From the NCBI RefSeq assembly GCF_030272615.1, contig NC_081415.1:623907740-623971739 (forward strand): a DNA stretch of 64,000 nucleotides, written 5' to 3'. The notes under the pieces were generated by a model. That model worked only from the letters and a program-made list of their open reading frames with translations. It was not told the origin of the DNA and searched no databases. The stretch's first letter is position 1. Each line of letters opens with the position of its first letter. Source of the DNA: Cryptomeria japonica. Taxonomy: Eukaryota; Streptophyta; Pinopsida; Cupressales; Cupressaceae. Position numbers and translations under genes: made by a program. Below are positions 22,663 to 34,328 of the stretch, in pieces.

Positions 22663-23598
22663 ATGGAAAATCTGATGAAGCAACTTTAAGGAGCTCTTTC
22701 AGAGTATGATGCATAAAATTTGAAAAATATCAAACTTGAATATGATCTAAAGGCTGCTTAGGATAATATTCAAGCACTTCAAGAAAATCTTACTATTTCA
22801 AGAAATAAGAGAAGAGAACTTTGTGAAAAGATGCAAAATGAAAATGATGAAAAGGAAACTCTTGATAATATGATAAACAAGCTGAAACAAGAGAACATGA
22901 CAACAACGAATGAGATGAAGGATATGACTATGAGATTTTGTAAAGAAATTGAAGATAGAAAGAAGAATGAAGAAGAGTTGACTTGAAGACTAAATGATGC
23001 AGCAAATGAAAACACAAGACTTAGCTATGAAAATGACTTGTTGAAGAGAGATCTGATGCACACTCAGAATGACTCCAATGAACTGATGAGGCAGAAAGAA
23101 GTCTTAGAAAGAGAACTAGATACTGCAAATCAACATAAAGAGAAATTCAAGAAAATCTCAGAAGAACTTGGTAACTTACTAAAGAATCAAAAACCTAAAG
23201 GTGACACTTGTGGAATTGGCTTTGAAGTTGGTGAAAGCTCTGGTACTGCAAACACACAGGATCATAGTAAACTGGTAAGACAACCTACTACTTATAAATT
23301 CAGTGGCAAATGTGTTAACTATATCAAGTATGGTCATAGAGCAAATCAATGTAGATCTAGAAATTATCAGAATATCAACACACCCACCGGTCAATGTTCA
23401 AAATGCAACAAAGTTGGTCATTACTCTGAGAATTGTAGAATGAATGTGAGATGTTATGTTTGTGGAAGATTTGGACACTTATATAATCAATGCAAAACAC
23501 AAACCGACATAGGTTATGGGAAAGCTATTCAAAAGAATAATGTGAATTGCTATGCATGTAACAAGATTGGGCATATTGCAAAATTCTACAGAAGTTAA
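22663..23598 (+). pseudogene. ORF1 of copy 1: coiled coil plus four zinc knuckles
   Basis: Encodes a protein of about 310 residues from ATG 22663. The first 170 residues are Lys/Glu/Asn-rich coiled coil. A short linker (GIGFEVGESS, near 23214) leads to four CCHC boxes: CVNYIKYGHRANQC (second Cys lost), CSKCNKVGHYSENC, CYVCGRFGHLYNQC and CYACNKIGHIAKFY (last Cys lost). Such boxes package nucleic acid in retroelement particles. No capsid domain precedes the coiled coil, although the frame starts only 57 bases after the primer binding site. Stops at about 22687, 22711, 22756 and 22984 lie in the first half; from 23038 the frame is open to TAA 23596. The same frame resumes to about 23870 with stops. 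Confidence 0.75.
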
Positions 23599-24096
23599 GG
23601 ATGACCAACAGACAACAAAGCTTCTAGTTTGAAAGGCAAAGAAAAAGTTGACGAGGTTAAGCAAGAATTTTCAAAACAATGGATTAGGAAATCAGAACTA
23701 AATGTAGATAGGAATACTCCTCCACCGGTAGAACCAAGCAACACTCCACCGACAGAACAAAGTAGCACTCCACCGGCAGGAGTCTCTTCATCAAATTGAA
23801 GAAATTTCCTTGAGGGTTTGGCAATCAATGAGACATATGCTATTATTCCCTCGGTTGATGTAAGAAGTTAAATTTCTATACCAACAGATATGTTAAGTGC
23901 TTACTTAATCGGCAAGCATTAAATGTTGTAGTTGGAAAATTGACATTATAAATTAATGTTTTTGGCTCCATTTTACTTCACCGAGAATTCAAACATTTGA
24001 AGAGCATGAAATCTCCAGAGCTAAGGCATTTCGAGCAAAGAGGCAAAGCACTTTAGCAATCAATCCTTCTTGAGGCAGAAAAAGGTATTTATAATC

Positions 24097-27000
24097 ATGG
24101 CATCCTCCTCTGCACCTGAATTCATAGAAAACCCTACTGTAGTCGAGGTAATCAAACGCCCTAGGCCCATATTTCAGCTAGTTATCGAGACAGCTAAAAA
24201 GGATGACAATGTAGGTGCTTTTCCCCAAATTCCCAAAGGAGTTGTTTATGTAGAAGACCCTAGAATTTATATCCATTTCCATATAGAAGAATTAGGAGAC
24301 GAAGAAATCAAGAACATGTACAAATCTGTTATCTGTAATGATTCTGGTAAAGTAAAACCCGAATACCAAATTATTGAAACCCTAGGATTCACATAAATTC
24401 TTAGCATTCCGGATTTCCCCAAGGAAGTTATTAGGATAGTGTTAAGTAGAGTACATGGTGCATTCTTTTGGCTTCAATCCATCCATAAAATTACCAAGGA
24501 AGCTGTGAAAGCTGTAACAGGATTACCCTCCACCGGTAGCAGACCAAACAAAACAAAGAAGGTCTCAAATGACCTAGCAATGAACTTAATTGGTGCAACA
24601 TCCGACAGAAGGTCTTTAAGGGTTAATGATGTAACCAACATAAATGTGAGATTTGTTAGCATGATTTTAGGATACAAAGCAACACATGCAAACAAACTTA
24701 ACTCAGTTTCGATTTTATGCATAAAAACTTAACTTAACCAAATAGGTGCCCGGTATAGGCATCAAGAACCTTGGATTTGACATACTAGTAGGGAAATAGT
24801 TATCAGACATATTCAACAACATGGGTGAAAACAAAGAAAAGAATATCAATGAGTATTTTCAAGCACTAAAGGCCAGAATGAACAAAAGAATCAGACTGCC
24901 ACAAGAAATTGTTAACAAATACAAGGATGATATGTTTTGTGATTAAAAAGGATGAGATCTGGATGGAAGCAGTTATCCCAAGGACAATTTGGGTTACTGA
25001 GAGGGGTTATGAGACCGATGATCACATCATTGAAACATATGCTAAAGGCCTTCTGGAAACACCAAATGAACCTAAGGAAGAGGTATTTGGTAGTGCTGAG
25101 ACCATTGAAAGCCAAATTCAATCTAAGAAGAGAGTAAAGAAAGTAGAAGCAACAGTAAGGAGAGGTTCAAGGTAGGCTAAGGCTATAAAAGAAGATGTAC
25201 TGAAACAAACCGGTATCACTGAAGATGAGTCACAGGCACAACAACCAGAAACTCACCTATCACCAGTAGAAACTTCTTCAGAGAGTGATAAGCTAGCTGA
25301 ATTTAAAAGAGTTGTAAGGAAAAGACAACCTTCACCGGTATCCACACCCTCGCCTAGAAGAACTAGACAAAAACAATAGGCAGTGAGGTCTCTGATAAAG
25401 AAGACAACCCCAAAGAAAAAGATAACACTTAAGAAGAAAAGGACTCAACAAAACATTGCTCCGATTGACAGACTGTTGGATGAAATAATAGAAGGAAAAC
25501 TCACGAACATAGAAAAATTATATGAAACACTATCAGTAGATGAGAAAGAGCAAGTTGAAAACAGTGTCATTTTACACCTGGATATCTATAAGAAGTTTTT
25601 AATGCAAGTTGTAGATGAACTACCAGATGAATTATTCAAGAGACTGGAAGCAAGAAGACAATCTGTTGTAGAACTTGACAAGAAAATCAAAATTGAAAAA
25701 TTACTTTCTATCTACCCAGTCAACTCTCCAAAAGAAATAGATGATCTAATTGCAAAGGCCAACCAATCAGTATTCTCTACTGCACACCAACATATTGCAC
25801 TAATGGTAGGAAGAGTAAATGAGGTAATAGAAGAAACAAAAAATGGATGGGATATATTCCTTGTGGAGAAGGAAAAGCAGGAAGAGCATAGGAACCTCAA
25901 TCCTATCAAAGTCTATCAAAAGGACAAAGATAAGGGTAAAGGAAAGGTTGGTGGACCTCCTAGTATAAAAATAAAAGATAACTTATCCCCACTGCCTCTG
26001 ATTACTCTGCCGGTAAAAATAATAGAAGACCAACCGGCAAATGACAGTATGGATGTATCACAAGAGGATACTAATCCTAATTCATAGGTACTATACACAG
26101 TTGATGTTGATACTTAAAAGGTCAACATTGTGGTAGATAAAGACACAACCGGTAAGATTGACATGGCTAGTGAGCCACCGGCAACTGACAACATTGATAA
26201 CACTGAAGGAAAAGTGGAAGATGATAGCATAGGGAAATAGACAGAGACTTCGATAGAGACTGAAATAGATCAATCGATAGAGAGACAAGCAAAGCAATAG
26301 GCTCTGAAATAGGAACAGGTTCATGTGGAAATAGTGCCACCGGCAACAGGAGAGAAACAAAAACCCTTGCTTAAGGAAATGGAAACACAGACTGACCTAC
26401 TAGAGGTCACTACAAGCATGGTTACTTCCCCCACCAGTGGAATTCAAAATGTTGGTTCCTCCTCAATAGGTTACAAATCAACCAATGTAGCTAAAGTTCT
26501 TTTAGATTCTTTGAAGAAAATAACGGATTGTAGTTTAGAAGCCTATAAAGCTATAGATGACACAATCCCAATTTTGAAAATGATAGCTCCAAAATGCAAC
26601 ATAGGCAATAAGGATTCTTTGAGTCAACTTGACACTTTGTCGAAGTATATTACTAACAACATAGTGATAGTTGAGCAAATAAAGGAAGATGCATTCAAAG
26701 AGAAATTAGAAATTGAAAAACAAAAACTCTTTGAGGATCAAATAAAGAAGTGTACTAGGGAATTTGATATACTTCTACCAGAACTATGCAACTCATTGAA
26801 AGAATTTAAAACTCTGTACAAAGATACTTGCAAGACAAACTTTTTAACAGTTGACATAGATAAGAAAATGAGAAAGGTACAAGAAGAAATAAATAAACTT
26901 GCTGACAATTTTGTTAATTCACTTGATACATTATCAATTTTTGAGCAAAAGATAACTAGTTTTGAGGAAGAATTACTGAAGCTAGTAAGAGAAAAGGAGA

Positions 27001-27251
27001 GAATAATAAACAAGGCTAAAAATCTGAGACTAAGACTAAGTCCAAGACTGGACTATCTAGCATCCTTGAGGAAGGAAATATCAGAGGCATTAGTACAAGG
27101 ACAGAAAACACTGGCAAAGCATATGCAACACCTCATCGGTACAGTTCAAAGAACAAAGGCAGCAATAAAAGACAGTAAGAAGTTTATGGTAAGCATAAAT
27201 TTGGTTTTGGCAGATCTTTTTCAAATTGTGACCACCCAGCTACAAAGTTGA
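24097..27251 (+). pseudogene. ORF2 of copy 1: about 1050-codon protein of unknown function
   Basis: Starts MASSSAPEF at 24097. One frame can be followed to TGA at 27249 with a single one-base frameshift near 24930 and about eight stops, mostly TAG. Regions in order: a globular N-terminal part (about 24097-25000) with GVVYVEDPRIYIHFHI and RVHGAFFWLQ; a conserved block WMEAVIPRTIWVT; a basic Pro/Ser/Lys linker (25150-25460); and a helical block with LMVGRVNEVIEETKNGW (25801-25850). A low-complexity stretch follows, then a long C-terminal coiled coil (26470-27230). All blocks recur in the same order on the minus strand at 42121-45167, so the protein is a conserved part of the family. I see no RT, nuclease or protease motif. 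Function unknown. Confidence 0.7.
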
Positions 27252-27472
27252 GATAGAAAAACTACAACTCTATTGACACCTTGACAACCTTTGTCATTGA
27301 TGCCAAAGGGGGAGTAGTAGTATGAGAAAATAATCTGCAAAAGACTTATCTACTCAGGGGGAGCTCATATATTTTTGGTACACATTTTTGGAAACAATTT
27401 TTGGATTACAAGTTTTGGATACACTTTTGAAATTTTCTCATGAGTGTTGCCATCAATGCCAAAGGGGGAGAT
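27252..27472 (+). other. 3' untranslated region and polypurine tract, copy 1
   Basis: Two G-rich words, CAAAGGGGGAGTAGTAG near 27304 and AGGGGGAGCTCA near 27356, precede the polypurine tract AAAGGGGGAGAT at 27461-27472 that abuts the 3' LTR and would prime plus-strand synthesis. Confidence 0.85.
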
Positions 27473-28273
27473 TGTTGGCATATGCACACTCCAATGAGAC
27501 ATTGCAGGTGATTGAAGGTTTTTTCATTGATGGAACCCTTACAATCCTATGACACCGACAAGGCATTCCACTAGCACTATCAAGATCAGACTCTACACTG
27601 GCACTCAGATCACCGACACCGACAGTGAAAGGAAGCATACTGGTACAGAGGTCGACCGGTTTTTTTTGTAATATATTTAATTTATTATTTGTAAAATCAT
27701 TGTAAGCCGACTTGGCAAGTTGTAAAATAACTCTTATATAAGCGAGATCATTATAGAACATTTATGTAAGTAAGAGGAATGTAATTAGGCAAAATAAGCC
27801 AAACCTATTATGTGAATTATAGGTTAAGGGTTTATGTAAGAAGCAGAGTAGAAACTAGTACTGGATCTGGCATTATAGATGCTATTTTGAAGCAGTACAA
27901 GACACTGGATTTATATAATCCATTTTGTAAGTCAGTGAGACTTCCTATTTTGTATTTGAGCAGTGAGCTCTAAGCACTTGGCCTTCCTGCATGTGCAGGC
28001 CCCTCTTGTAGCAGTAATATTCTCTTATTGGCTAGTAAGTGAATATTGTGGGTTACAAATCCCACCGAGGTTTTTCCCACACCGGGTTTTCTTGTTAAAT
28101 CCTTTTGTTATGGTGTGTTTTTCATGTGGTTGTTTTTATCTCTGTTTATTACATTACTTTCTGTTTATTGGTACATAATATTAATATGCTCTAGCTATTT
28201 TAAGTTAAGAAATTTAATATACCGGTTAGATACTGAATCACCCCCCCTTTCAGTATCTGTGGGAATCCTAACA
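27473..28273 (+). repeat. 3' LTR of copy 1
   Basis: Starts TGTTGGCATATG and ends GGAATCCTAACA, followed by the CATGG duplication. TATA-like TATATAAG at 27735-27742. Confidence 0.92.
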
Positions 28274-28319
28274 CATGGAACTAGTATGAAATTTTGAGGT
28301 ATAATGTCTAAAATAAGGC

Positions 28320-28440
28320 TATAAATGCAATGTCCACAACATGTATAATATAAATTGAGTGCATAATAGAAATATAATGTTCACAACATGTATAATAGAA
28401 ACGTCCACAACATGTATAATACAAATGTCAGATATACATA
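28320..28440. repeat. Short tandem repeat, about 35 bp
   Basis: The phrase GTCCACAACATGTATAATA recurs three times with small changes (28330-28415), followed by a partial fourth. It lies downstream of the minus-strand gene that follows. Confidence 0.75.
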
Positions 28441-28491
28441 ATAAAAGAAGAAAGCATGTATATATAACAATATAATGAGCTATGTCATGCC

Positions 28492-30112
28492 CTATCCCGA
28501 TCCCCGATCTGATCTGTCGCCTACTCCAGGGGCCTACATTGTGTACACAATTTCCATGTTAAAAAAATTATATATATAGTGGATTGTGATGAATAGGAAA
28601 AAAATAAGACACATCAATTTAAATTTAAATTTAAATATAAATTTACCTGTGTATCCTGATGAATAGGATCACCAGATGCCTGCAAATATCCATATCTCAT
28701 GTCCATCATAATCTCCTGTAATATATATTTAAAATTAAAAAAATATGTCAGTACTGTGAATACATAAAAACTTTATATATACAACTAAATTAAGATCAAA
28801 ATTTCCAGTTTCTTACCTTATTCCTCTCCTCAAATGCATGCCCAATGCTAGATATCTTCGAAGAGTGTAATGACACAACATCTAGATCAATAAAGTCATC
28901 CATAAGAAGAGATGAAAAACCTCATCGCCGAACTCCTGGAGTCTGTGGTGTAGGATGCTTTGTAGTCTTGGGAGTTGTAGGAGGTATCGAAACATCCTCA
29001 TGCCTGGAACTACCAGGTTCTGAATCTCCTCCACCATGGCTGGTACTAGTTGAAGATCTCAGAAGTACTCATCCAATGAACTCATGAAGCTACTGAGGAG
29101 TGATCCAATGTAATGTAAAGAGAGCATGATAAGCATCAACAAGATCACTTAGTAAATAGGAGCTCATCTGGAACAGATGATCCTCTAATAAGCGTGTGAT
29201 CTCTATAGGCAACGGTAGCTCATAATGAATATATGGATCATAAAATGGATCCATCTCATCAACAATAGGGGCAATACGAGAACGCAACATATATCTCCCC
29301 ACATGATCAGAATTCATCTCATCAACCTAAGTAGAAATGTTGGCAATGCTAGAATACATGCCAATGCGTGCCTCTTCAGTTGCCATATCACCAACACAAC
29401 CTGTGATCAAATCCAAACCTTTCAGAAAAATTGAAAGGTTCCAACCCACCATTTCCCTCTTACTAGGGGGTTGTGTTTCATGGTTTCTAAATTTGTCTAC
29501 AAATCTACCCCTACCCTGCCTAGAATATCATGGAAATTCTATGTAATCAACATCATATCCTAGATGAAATTATGCATACAATTGTTTGCAAAAATACTAT
29601 GGCATCTCATCCTTCTTCGATCACCTATGATGTGTCACCAACCATCTAGGATATATGAATGGTACAACAATAGGATCCTCACATCTAGTGACTCGATATC
29701 CTCTAACCATAGCCATTTCCATGTAAAATGGGAACATAAATTTCACATTCATTGCAGAAACATCTCTATCTATTATTTTCTATTTAACCATGCCATAGAC
29801 AGTGTGAGATAAAGTCCTATAAATATGCTCAATGTGAGGGTCATCATATGGGTTGTATGATTGAGCAAGCTCAATCATACGCATCATATCATTCTAATAT
29901 GTTCTAATTTATCTCTATTGGCCAACAGAAGTATTATTTAAAGTTCGTTGTAACTATGCTTGAGAGGACTGCATTCTCAAAATAGTCTCAGTACGAGTAG
30001 TCTCTGAATTCTCAGGAGTACTCTTAGGAGTCTCAGACCTACGTGAGGTCTGCTAAGGATCAAGATGCACACTCTGCTTAGAAGAAAAATGATGTGAACC
30101 ACTAGAATCCAT
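28492..30112 (-). pseudogene. Outer DNA transposon: second gene, decayed
   Basis: Minus-strand frame from ATG 30112 (MDSSGSHHFSS) to a donor at about 28817, then exons 28715-28647 (69 bases) and 28533-28492 (42 bases with stop), all with GT-AG borders and again in multiples of three. It aligns in character and order with the second gene of the inner transposon: PRWLVTHH, EMP, YFCKQLYA, DVDYIEFP and GRGRF here against QRWWMVFDNP, EMPLYFLRKIYCEF and REFHGRGGG there. About ten internal stops mean it is dead. With the transposase pieces at 8332-8719 and 19926-20622 it shows the outer copy had the same convergent two-gene layout. Confidence 0.6.
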
Positions 30113-30138
30113 ATCTAGATGTGATGTGAAATGTATGA

Positions 30139-30145
<7 letters not shown>

Positions 30146-30225
<80 letters not shown>
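30146..30225. repeat. (TG)n microsatellite
   Basis: Forty TG dinucleotides without interruption, about 35 bases upstream of the minus-strand start codon at 30112. Confidence 0.97.
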
Positions 30226-30228
<3 letters not shown>

Positions 30229-31615
30229 ATGCATGTATACATTAAATTGAATTAAAAACAAGTTAATATACAATGTATGCCACAAACAAGACGAAATATT
30301 GTACAAAAATGCACTTGAGTTAAACATTTCAAACAAAACGAATCAAAAGAATTGTGACCTATAGACATTACAACTTAAAGATTACATTGCAAAACAAATC
30401 ACATGAACATACACATGAACTTATTTAACATAAAAAATATAATATGCATATGCGACTACACCATTATAGATAATGATTATGAGATCATTTTATTAAACTA
30501 GAAAGTTACGCCAAATATCATATTGATAATAATAATCATTCTAGCATAATTGTACTTCAAATATTAAATTTTGTAATAGGTATATAATGTTGGAGTAAAA
30601 TAGACAATAACCTAATTTATTAATAAATCATTAATTACATTCCTTTTACTTTATCTAGGGTTTTCATTTTTATTTTATAAGAAAATTCATTAATGTAAAA
30701 TTTAATCTAGTTAATCTAGTTTAACCAAAGATCAAAGGACCAAAAATATTTAGGAAATGTCAATGAAGCTATTAAAATGTTCTAAAAATTCTAATCAAAA
30801 TAATGATTAGTGGGAGGGAACCAACATTTAGAATCATGATTTGGGGGTAGAACTTGAGAGAAGTAGGGGATATATGGAGCCAAGACTTAAATAACTAAAG
30901 TTATAATTAGAAGTTGAAATGATGAAGCTCACTATATAGTATTTATTGCATCAAAGGGTTCTAGGATCTCAAAAGGTTCCACAAAGTGATATGCAAGTTT
31001 GGAAGAAAAACATTAATCAGGCTTGTCAATGGCTAATTTATTAGAAACACTCTCTCTGTTACATGCCTATTTTGATGTATATATTTTTGTCATTTATAAA
31101 TTTTCTAAAAACACTACATTTCCCAATTGCTAATCAATCTAAGTTTGGTCTTTCATATTTTTTAGTTCATTTGGATCCACAACTACCATGTCCAAGCCTA
31201 TTTGTTAAGCATACAATACTTGAGCTTACGAACATCCAATGAAGAAATGAGAAGTTTGTTTATGGTTAGTGTAACTATCATATGTAAACTCAATTAATAG
31301 TAAGTAAGCTCTCATCTTTTTGTTCACAAGTCCCCAAGAATTTGGTTCACTCTCTTTTTGTTGATCAATCTTAAGGTGATGAGTTGATCTATATTCCAAT
31401 TACTTCCCAATTATGTGTATGTTTTTCCGAAACCTTGACATTATCTAGGTGTCTCAAATATGATCTTATCAAACTTACCCTTATTAAATATGATATTCTT
31501 TGGTACTCCATGAAACTAAAAGATCTCCTAAAATCTTGGAAGGTATACATGGATGCCTAAATGTAATTAGAGAGATTGTTTGTAAATTATATTCTCTTAT
31601 ATTGTTTGTAATTTT
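30226..31615. other. No gene recognised
   Basis: AT-rich sequence with no convincing coding frame, LTR end or terminal repeat. The right end of the outer DNA transposon should lie here or a little beyond, but I could not find an inverted repeat to mark it. Confidence 0.5.
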
Positions 31616-31617
31616 TT

Positions 31618-31775
31618 TTTTTTTGTTGTATATGTTTTGGTTGTATATGTTTTTTGGTTGTATATGTTTTTTGGTTATATATATTTTTATTGTATATGTT
31701 TTGGTTGTATATGTTTTTTGGCTATATATATTTTGGTTGTATATGTTTTTCTTGTATATGTTTTTAATTATATGT
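31618..31775. repeat. Minisatellite of TTGTATATGTTTTTTGG type
   Basis: About nine imperfect copies of a 13-22 base unit, plus variants such as TTATATATATTTTTA. Confidence 0.9.
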
Positions 31776-32044
31776 AATTAAAACAATATATACATATATT
31801 ATTATTAAAAAAATTAAAAATCCATGCATATAAATTACTTAAACAATTAAAAAATTAAAAATCTATACATATAAATTATTAAAACAATTAAAAACAAAAA
31901 AATAAATTAAAAATTTAAAAAAAGCCTTTCAGCCCTACCTTGCTTGGCCAAAAGTCTTCTTAGCCCCCCTCCCACTCTATCTATTTTAGAGTGTGCAAAT
32001 GGAGGGCTAAAAGAAGGAAGGCGGGTATATGTAGGGCTGGGTAG

Positions 32045-32118
32045 TACTCAGTCAAGTATACCTCGCCACCCATCCTCCACGTAGGTGCCATGTGGTGCCA
32101 CACAGACTTGACTGAGTA
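32045..32118. repeat. 13-bp inverted repeat
   Basis: TACTCAGTCAAGT at 32045-32057 is the exact reverse complement of 32106-32118, separated by 48 GC-richer bases. It may mark an element end or a hairpin; nothing else supports a call. Confidence 0.6.
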
Positions 32119-32159
32119 GGATATCTTTTTGTATCGCACTTAGCTAAAAATAAAACACA

Positions 32160-32517
32160 ACACTATGCTTTCACCCAGTGTTGACATCAATAATAATACA
32201 TAAACAAATCTCCCCCTTTGGCATTTATGGCAACACTGAATGTGAAAAATATCCAAGTGCCAAGGAATGCCAACAATCTCCCCAAACAATTAAGAACCTA
32301 CAAAATATCTCTCCACCTCAGATTTTTTGATTTTCACATGAACACCTCTCCCCCTTTGACATAAATGACAAAGGGCTGATGCCAAACCAAATAGCTGACT
32401 ACTCCCCCTTAGCAGCAACATCATCCCATCAACCCAGATCAAAAGATGTTTCTGATAAGCTCACCGGATTGGTACATCCTTGCATCTCTAAGTTTCTGTC
32501 GGATGGGTGGTGACCCT
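32160..32517 (-). mobile_element. Minus-strand copia remnant, 3' end (left part of the interrupted outer element)
   Basis: On the minus strand a polypurine tract (GCCAAAGGGGGAGATT, 32222-32207) directly precedes an LTR start that matches the outer end of the LTR at 50070-51295 (both read TGTTTATGT, then GATGTCAACACTG). A second purine word, GTCAAAGGGGGAGAGG, lies near 32350. The LTR itself is only a short fragment. The rest of this element lies right of 48361, so the plus-strand copia element probably inserted into it. Confidence 0.55.
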
Positions 32518-34254
32518 TGTTGACATTGTATTGTCATTGATGTCAACCGGTAAGTATAGCATGCCACTAATATGGATGATTACCGGTATGCAAGATGAAT
32601 GCAGGATGCAAGAAGGAGATGTTACTGGAATGGATGTTCACCGGTAAGCAAGAAAAAGACAACAAAGAAGAGTGTAATACACTGGTAGGCATGATTATCA
32701 GGATGTGCATTAATGATATATTTTACTCAAGGATAATACCGATATGAAGCCAGGTGTAATATCATTAGTAAATAGACTTAGTGCATGAATCAATGTGTTT
32801 GATGACAAGTCAGTTTGACCCACCAACAGAATAGAGGAAAGCGGGGATGAAGGATAATCGTTAAGGTGACATGGACAGGCAGGGTTAGTGAACTGGTGAG
32901 AAAGCACTGGTAGTATGCCTTGGTAGGTTAATGAATCTAAATTGACTCAATGGACTAAATAGAGGTGGATGTCGATAAGGATGACATGTGGATACCAGGT
33001 GGCAGGCATGCAAAGATTAGTGAAGTGTCCATCGACATGGTAGGTGATGAGAAGGTCAACTTAAAATGAGGAACCCATAAATCATGGGTCAATGAGAGAA
33101 GAAGTGTGGCTCAAGGTGGATCAAGATGCAGAGGCTTTTTTATGATGTAAATCAAGTAGGACAATCCAATTTTCATGCTCATTGGTCGAAGGAAACAACC
33201 GAAGCATTAATGGTGATTGATAGAGCAAGGCCAAAAAACAAGGTGTAGGTTGCTAAATATATAAAGCGTGTACAAATGTCATCAGAAATGATGGTGATGT
33301 TTGATCTACTATAGAAAATTAATTGAGGAGATGAGATCTAATTAGATTTGATAAGGATTGAATTGGTGGAGAAAATCCCTAGCATGCCACTGTTTGAACT
33401 CTGGTCTTGGTGGGAAAGCCAAGTATAAATATGTAGACCAAAGATGAAATATGATGATGCTAGATGTCGGAAAGGATAAAGTAACTGAGAGAGCAGAGAG
33501 TGATCAAAGAGAAGATAGAAATCATCTAAGCGTTGGATTTGTTTGACAAAAAGGTTGAACCGGTAGAAGCTTTATTAGAGGTTTTACTAGTAAGGTTAGA
33601 GCAACTGCAAAGCTACCAAATAGGATAAATATTGTTTGAACTGGCAAGGGAGATTTAGGAAGAAAGATTTTGAACATGAAGGAGAAAAGAGAGTGTACTA
33701 GTGGAGGTTTTGCAAGACAAAATCAAGGCGAAAAGGATATAAACAAAGGACATTGAACTAGCAAAGAACTAAGAAGAGGAGAACCGATAGAGAAGAGTTA
33801 AACCAGTGAAGTATTTAGATTGCATGTGTTACAAAACTTATTTGTAAAAAAGCTACAACCATTATATTGATTTGATTTATTATATCTCACTGAATTGGAT
33901 CTCGGTGCAAGGGTTGGTGCCCTAAATCAAGGGTTGATGCCCTAAAATCAGGGGTTGGTACTGCTTGGGTTGGTGCCCTAAACTATGTAACCATGTTTAT
34001 TGTGAGGTTGGATTGGAGGAATAGACTCCAATAGTATTTATCACTGAAGTTTTTCCCACATTGGGTTTTCCTTGTATATCTGGTGTTATGTGTTGTGTAT
34101 CCCTGTGTGTTTGCATTTGATCACTTTCCTTATCTCATCGATATATCGTCCTTATGTTTGATTTTCTAGCCGGTACTAAGAGTTTGGTCTAGAAGGTTTA
34201 GAATATTGGGAACCATTGATTTACCCCTCTCTTAGTGGTACATTGTGTTCAATA
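32518..34254 (+). repeat. 5' LTR of the plus-strand copia element
   Basis: Starts TGTTGACATTGTATTGTC and ends TGTGTTCAATA. It aligns with 39718-40816 plus 47674-48361. A TATA-like TATAAAT at 33424-33430 (also at 40646-40652 in the other LTR) is a likely promoter element. Imperfect repeats of GGGTTGGTGCCCTAAA lie at 33910-33980. Confidence 0.88.
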
Positions 34255-34256
34255 AC

Positions 34257-34268
34257 TAGTATCAGAGC
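34257..34268 (+). other. Degenerate primer binding site
   Basis: TAGTATCAGAGC differs by one base from the initiator tRNA-Met site and lies directly behind the LTR. Confidence 0.8.
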
Positions 34269-34328
34269 ATAGGTTCCCCATTGGTTGAAACTTTCTCTAG
34301 CTTGGGTAGATTCTAATATAAGAACACA

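Larger units (their letters stand above)
21788..28273 (+). mobile_element. Complete pol-less LTR retrotransposon (copy 1), gag-like ORF1 plus large ORF2
   Basis: Bounded by two similar LTRs of about 800 bp and by a 5-bp duplication CATGG (21783-21787 and 28274-28278). It has a perfect initiator tRNA-Met primer binding site and a polypurine tract, so it could use standard LTR retrotransposition. The 4.9 kb interior encodes a coiled-coil zinc-knuckle ORF1 and an ORF2 of about 1050 codons. No protease, RT, RNase H or integrase motif is present in any frame I read. It is therefore non-autonomous. It lies inside the outer DNA transposon, between that element's two convergent genes. Confidence 0.85.

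Noticed and set aside
29090-29317. A short stand-alone minus-strand gene
   Set aside because: It is one open piece of the longer decayed frame from 30112 to 28492.
31500-31781. A 93-codon frame rich in Phe, Tyr and Leu looking like a membrane protein
   Set aside because: It is translated minisatellite (TTGTATATGTTTTTTGG units).
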